Shown: positions 61,365 to 64,000 of the stretch, piece by piece
Position numbering within the stretch: position 1 is the first letter of the stretch
Layout: each line of letters begins with the position of its first letter
DNA from: Bacillota bacterium
Lineage (GTDB): Bacteria > Bacillota > Clostridia > Lachnospirales > Lachnospiraceae
Assembly: GCA_023413555.1 (NCBI GenBank)
Contig: JAEZPG010000052.1
Coordinates: 1-64,000 of the forward strand
Length of the DNA: 64,000 bases
Direction of reading: 5' to 3'
Notes under the pieces: model-generated
Told to the model about the DNA's origin: nothing
The model's database searches: none
The model's input: the letters and a program-made list of their open reading frames with translations, nothing else
Position numbers and translations under genes: made by a program

Positions 61365-62588
61365 CTAGCTTCTATAATCGCCATTTATTTTTACATATTC
61401 ATAAGTCATGTCACAACCCCAAGCAGTGGCACTGGCTTCTCCCTGATGCATATCACAGATTGCTGTTACTTCCTTATCAGAAAGAATCTTTGTAGCAAAC
61501 TCTTCGCTAAAATCAGTTGCGATACCATTCTTCGCCAGCTGCAATTTACCGGATACACTTTCTATATAAAGATCCACCATCTCAGGATCAAAGATTACAC
61601 CGGAATTACCTAAGGCTGAAAGGATGCGTCCCCAATTAGCATCACTGCCAAATATCATGGTCTTAACTAAACTTGAGGTAATTACGGACTTACTTAACAG
61701 TACCGCCTCCTCCTTCGTATTAGCATGAATTACCTTTGTCTCAAATAGCCTTGTAGCACCTTCTCCATCTCCTGCCATAAGCTTCGCTAAGGTCTCATTT
61801 ACCAGATGTAGCGCCTCATAGAAGGCCTTATAATCTTCATTCTCACAATCTATAATAGGATTTTCTGCAAGCCCATTGGCTAAAAGTATCAAACTATCAT
61901 TGGTAGAAGTATCTCGGTCTACACTGATCATGTTAAAGGTATCTTTTACATCAGCACTTAAGGCTTTTTGAAGCATCTCTTTAGAGATTACAACATCTGT
62001 AGTCACTACTGCTAACATGGTTGCCATGTTTGGATGAATCATTCCAGAGCCTTTACTCATGCCACCAATATGGGCTGTCTTTCCACCAACCATAAACTCT
62101 ACAGCCACTTCCTTGGAAATTAAATCCGTAGTCATAATTGCTTTGGCCGCCTCATGGCCAGCTTCTAAACCATCCTTCAGATTTTCTACTAATAGTTTTC
62201 CTCCAAAAGTAACTTTATCTACAGGTAAAGGCATTCCTATCACTCCTGTAGATGCTGTCAATACTGCCTTAACCGGAATATTAAGGTTTTCCGCCACAGC
62301 CTTTGCCATGGCCTCATTGGCAGCATCCCCTACTCTACTGGTACAAGCATTGGCAATTCCACTATTTAATACCACTGCCTGAGCAGTCTCAAATTCCTTG
62401 ACAATCTTTATGTCCCACACCACAGGGGAGGCCTTTACCACATTGGTAGTAAAGGTTCCTGCCACAATAGCTGGCACCTTGCTATATACTAAGGCCATAT
62501 CTGTTCTATTTTTATATTTTATTTCTGCTGCCGCACTCGATGCCATAAATCCTGGTACTGCGGTAACTCCACCTTTTATAATCTGCAT
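61365..62588 (-). CDS. argJ: Glutamate N-acetyltransferase/amino-acid acetyltransferase ArgJ
   Basis: 407 residues. Self-cleaving Ntn-type enzyme that moves acetyl from N-acetylornithine to glutamate. Cleavage Thr lies in HPNMATMLAVVTTD; the sequence also has AGTFTTNVVKASPV and DRDTSTNDSLILLANG. If bifunctional it also uses acetyl-CoA; this cannot be told from sequence. No argA is seen here. AAAGGAGGAG before ATG. Confidence 0.95.
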   Translation of the reverse strand: MQIIKGGVTAVPGFMASSAAAEIKYKNRTDMALVYSKVPAIVAGTFTTNVVKASPVVWDIKIVKEFETAQAVVLNSGIANACTSRVGDAANEAMAKAVAENLNIPVKAVLTASTGVIGMPLPVDKVTFGGKLLVENLKDGLEAGHEAAKAIMTTDLISKEVAVEFMVGGKTAHIGGMSKGSGMIHPNMATMLAVVTTDVVISKEMLQKALSADVKDTFNMISVDRDTSTNDSLILLANGLAENPIIDCENEDYKAFYEALHLVNETLAKLMAGDGEGATRLFETKVIHANTKEEAVLLSKSVITSSLVKTMIFGSDANWGRILSALGNSGVIFDPEMVDLYIESVSGKLQLAKNGIATDFSEEFATKILSDKEVTAICDMHQGEASATAWGCDMTYEYVKINGDYRS

Positions 62589-62600
62589 AAAACTCCTCCT

Positions 62601-63641
62601 TTATGGAAACATTGGCACTAACTGTAGGCCTTCATTTTCTGGTAAACCAAACATAAGGTTCATGTTCTGCACTGCTTGACCGGCGGCTCCCTTTACTACA
62701 TTGTCTAAAGCACCCATCATAATGATACGGTTAGTTCTCTCATCAATTTTAAAGTTTACATCGGTAAAATTGCTTCCTTCTACCCATTTGGTTTCTGGAG
62801 GCACATTTTTCTCTAACACACGAACAAAATACTCATCCTTATAGCATTCATCGTAGGCCGCCTTCACCTCTTCATAGCTAACTTTCTTTTTCAGATTTGC
62901 ATAAGCGGTAATGAGAATACCTCGATTCATTGGTACTAGATGTGGAACAAAATCAAGAACGATTGGTTTTCCTGCCACATAACTTAGTTGCTCCTCAATC
63001 TCTGGTATATGACGATGAGTTGTCACTCCATATGCTTTAATATTTTCATTGACTTCACAATATAGATTACTGACCTTGGCTCCTCTTCCGGCTCCACTTG
63101 TTCCGGATTTAGCATCAATAATAATAGAATTCTCATCTATTAATCCTGCCTTTAATGCTGGATATATACTAAGAAAAGAACAGGTTGGATAACAGCCCGG
63201 ATTAGCAATCAATCTAGCCTTTTTTACAGCCTCTCTGTTCATCTCACACAAACCATAGACTGCTTCTTCTATAAACTCTTTACTCTTATGTACAATACCA
63301 TACCACTTCTCATAGGTAGCCACATCTTTGATACGAAAGTCTGCACTTAAATCAATGACCCTGGTCTGAGACAGAATCTCTTCCTTTATTAAGGAAGCAC
63401 AAAGCCCCTGAGGAGTTGCAGTAAATATTACATCCACCTGCTTTGCTAACTCCTCCATGTTATCTTCCAGACAAGTATCCTCCACCAACTTCACCATATT
63501 TCCAAATACCTGAGAGTATTTCTGATCGATATAGCTATGAGAGCCATACCACACTACCTGAGCATCCTTATGCTGTAACAGGATTCTCACCAATTCTCCT
63601 CCTGCATATCCGGTGGAACCTATAATTCCGCATTTTATCAC
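62601..63641 (-). CDS. argC: N-acetyl-gamma-glutamyl-phosphate reductase
   Basis: 346 residues from GTG 63641, with GGAAGGGTG upstream; an ATG at 63671 would place ten extra residues before the conserved KCGIIGSTGYAGGELVRIL NADP-binding start. Active-site Cys in IANPGCYPTCS; also AKSGTSGAGRG and HRHIPEIEEQL. First gene of argCJBD. Confidence 0.94.
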   Translation of the reverse strand: MIKCGIIGSTGYAGGELVRILLQHKDAQVVWYGSHSYIDQKYSQVFGNMVKLVEDTCLEDNMEELAKQVDVIFTATPQGLCASLIKEEILSQTRVIDLSADFRIKDVATYEKWYGIVHKSKEFIEEAVYGLCEMNREAVKKARLIANPGCYPTCSFLSIYPALKAGLIDENSIIIDAKSGTSGAGRGAKVSNLYCEVNENIKAYGVTTHRHIPEIEEQLSYVAGKPIVLDFVPHLVPMNRGILITAYANLKKKVSYEEVKAAYDECYKDEYFVRVLEKNVPPETKWVEGSNFTDVNFKIDERTNRIIMMGALDNVVKGAAGQAVQNMNLMFGLPENEGLQLVPMFP

Positions 63642-63715
63642 AACCAGCACCCTTCCTTCTATTAAATTCAATAACTTTATGTATTTATTACGATTAATAT
63701 GAACAAGATTAAATA

Positions 63716-63744
63716 ATTATACATCAATAGTGTATTTTATGCAA
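63716..63744 (-). promoter_or_regulatory. Candidate sigma-A promoter of the arg operon
   Basis: On the minus strand TTGCAT, 17 bases, TATAAT, about 75 bases before argC. AT-rich ArgR-box-like sequence overlaps it (TGCATAAAATA, TGTATAATTATT), but an ArgR site cannot be confirmed by eye. Confidence 0.55.
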
Positions 63745-64000
63745 TACCATAATTTTCGATAACATTTGGTTTTCAACCCCTCTATTTATAAATAAATTGC
63801 ACAAGAACAAAAATCTCCTTTATAATTCAAGGCTTTTCAAAATATAAGCGTCACTATTTCACATTTATTCTTTTTTCGTATTTCTCAATTTTTTTCTTGC
63901 ATAATTACTCCCCTTGTTGTATATTTATTATTATCTTAGTAAACATATCGAACCCCATATGAATTATCTATAGGAATATGTTACTCTAGGGGTTGTTACA
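63745..64000. other. AT-rich intergenic stretch to the window edge
   Basis: I see no gene or RNA gene. An AACCCC...GGGGTT pairing (63951-63956 with 63989-63994) may form a hairpin. It may belong to a feature beyond the edge. Confidence 0.4.

Overview
The window is an AT-rich stretch of a low-GC Firmicute chromosome. Endospore genes (gpr, spoIIP), a single-polypeptide pyruvate:ferredoxin oxidoreductase, a CIRCE-controlled hrcA-grpE-dnaK-dnaJ operon and clostridial class D beta-lactamase and BspA-type proteins point to an anaerobic, spore-forming Clostridia member, most likely Lachnospiraceae. The family placement is inference from gene content and style; no search was run.

Layout: 0-7 kb holds a flavodoxin-like partial gene, the heat-shock operon and hemW. 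7-10.5 kb holds a two-gene threonine/serine exporter, a Fur-family regulator with a palindrome over its promoter, a 6-pyruvoyl-tetrahydropterin-synthase-like protein and two decayed IS200-type ends. 10.5-16.7 kb holds a lipoprotein class D beta-lactamase, lepA, spoIIP, gpr and rpsT, the conserved Firmicute block with spoIIP inverted. 16.7-22.6 kb holds a divergent P-loop protein, a glutamate-cysteine-ligase/ATP-grasp pair, a MraY-like transferase and a sigma-70-like protein that lacks region 4. 22.7-31.5 kb holds a secreted transglutaminase-like protein, a membrane-anchored serpin behind a broken ECF sigma gene, and nifJ.

31.6-46 kb is more mosaic. A response regulator/ABC transporter/histidine kinase cassette lies between a decayed corA 3' end and an intact corA. 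Next come a PqqD-like/OPT transporter cluster with a broken pepD tail, an AraC-GNAT fusion overlapping a HelD-type helicase, and a remnant island between a partial and a complete tRNA-Ser(CGA). holA follows.

46-51.8 kb is accessory: a truncated serine recombinase joined to a broken IS200 transposase, a 1042-residue BspA-like surface protein and a partly frameshifted small HTH module. These separate holA from comEC, which are usually adjacent. 51.8-58.5 kb encodes comEC, a GerMN lipoprotein, a sensor kinase, a Gly/Pro/Trp-rich repeat protein, a response regulator and comEA on one strand, so a two-component system sits inside the competence locus. 58.6-64 kb has a small DMT transporter and the arginine operon argCJBD.

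The most unusual items are the AraC-GNAT/HelD operon, the com locus with its internal two-component system and GW-rich peptide, the sigma-like protein without region 4, and the PqqD-OPT cluster.
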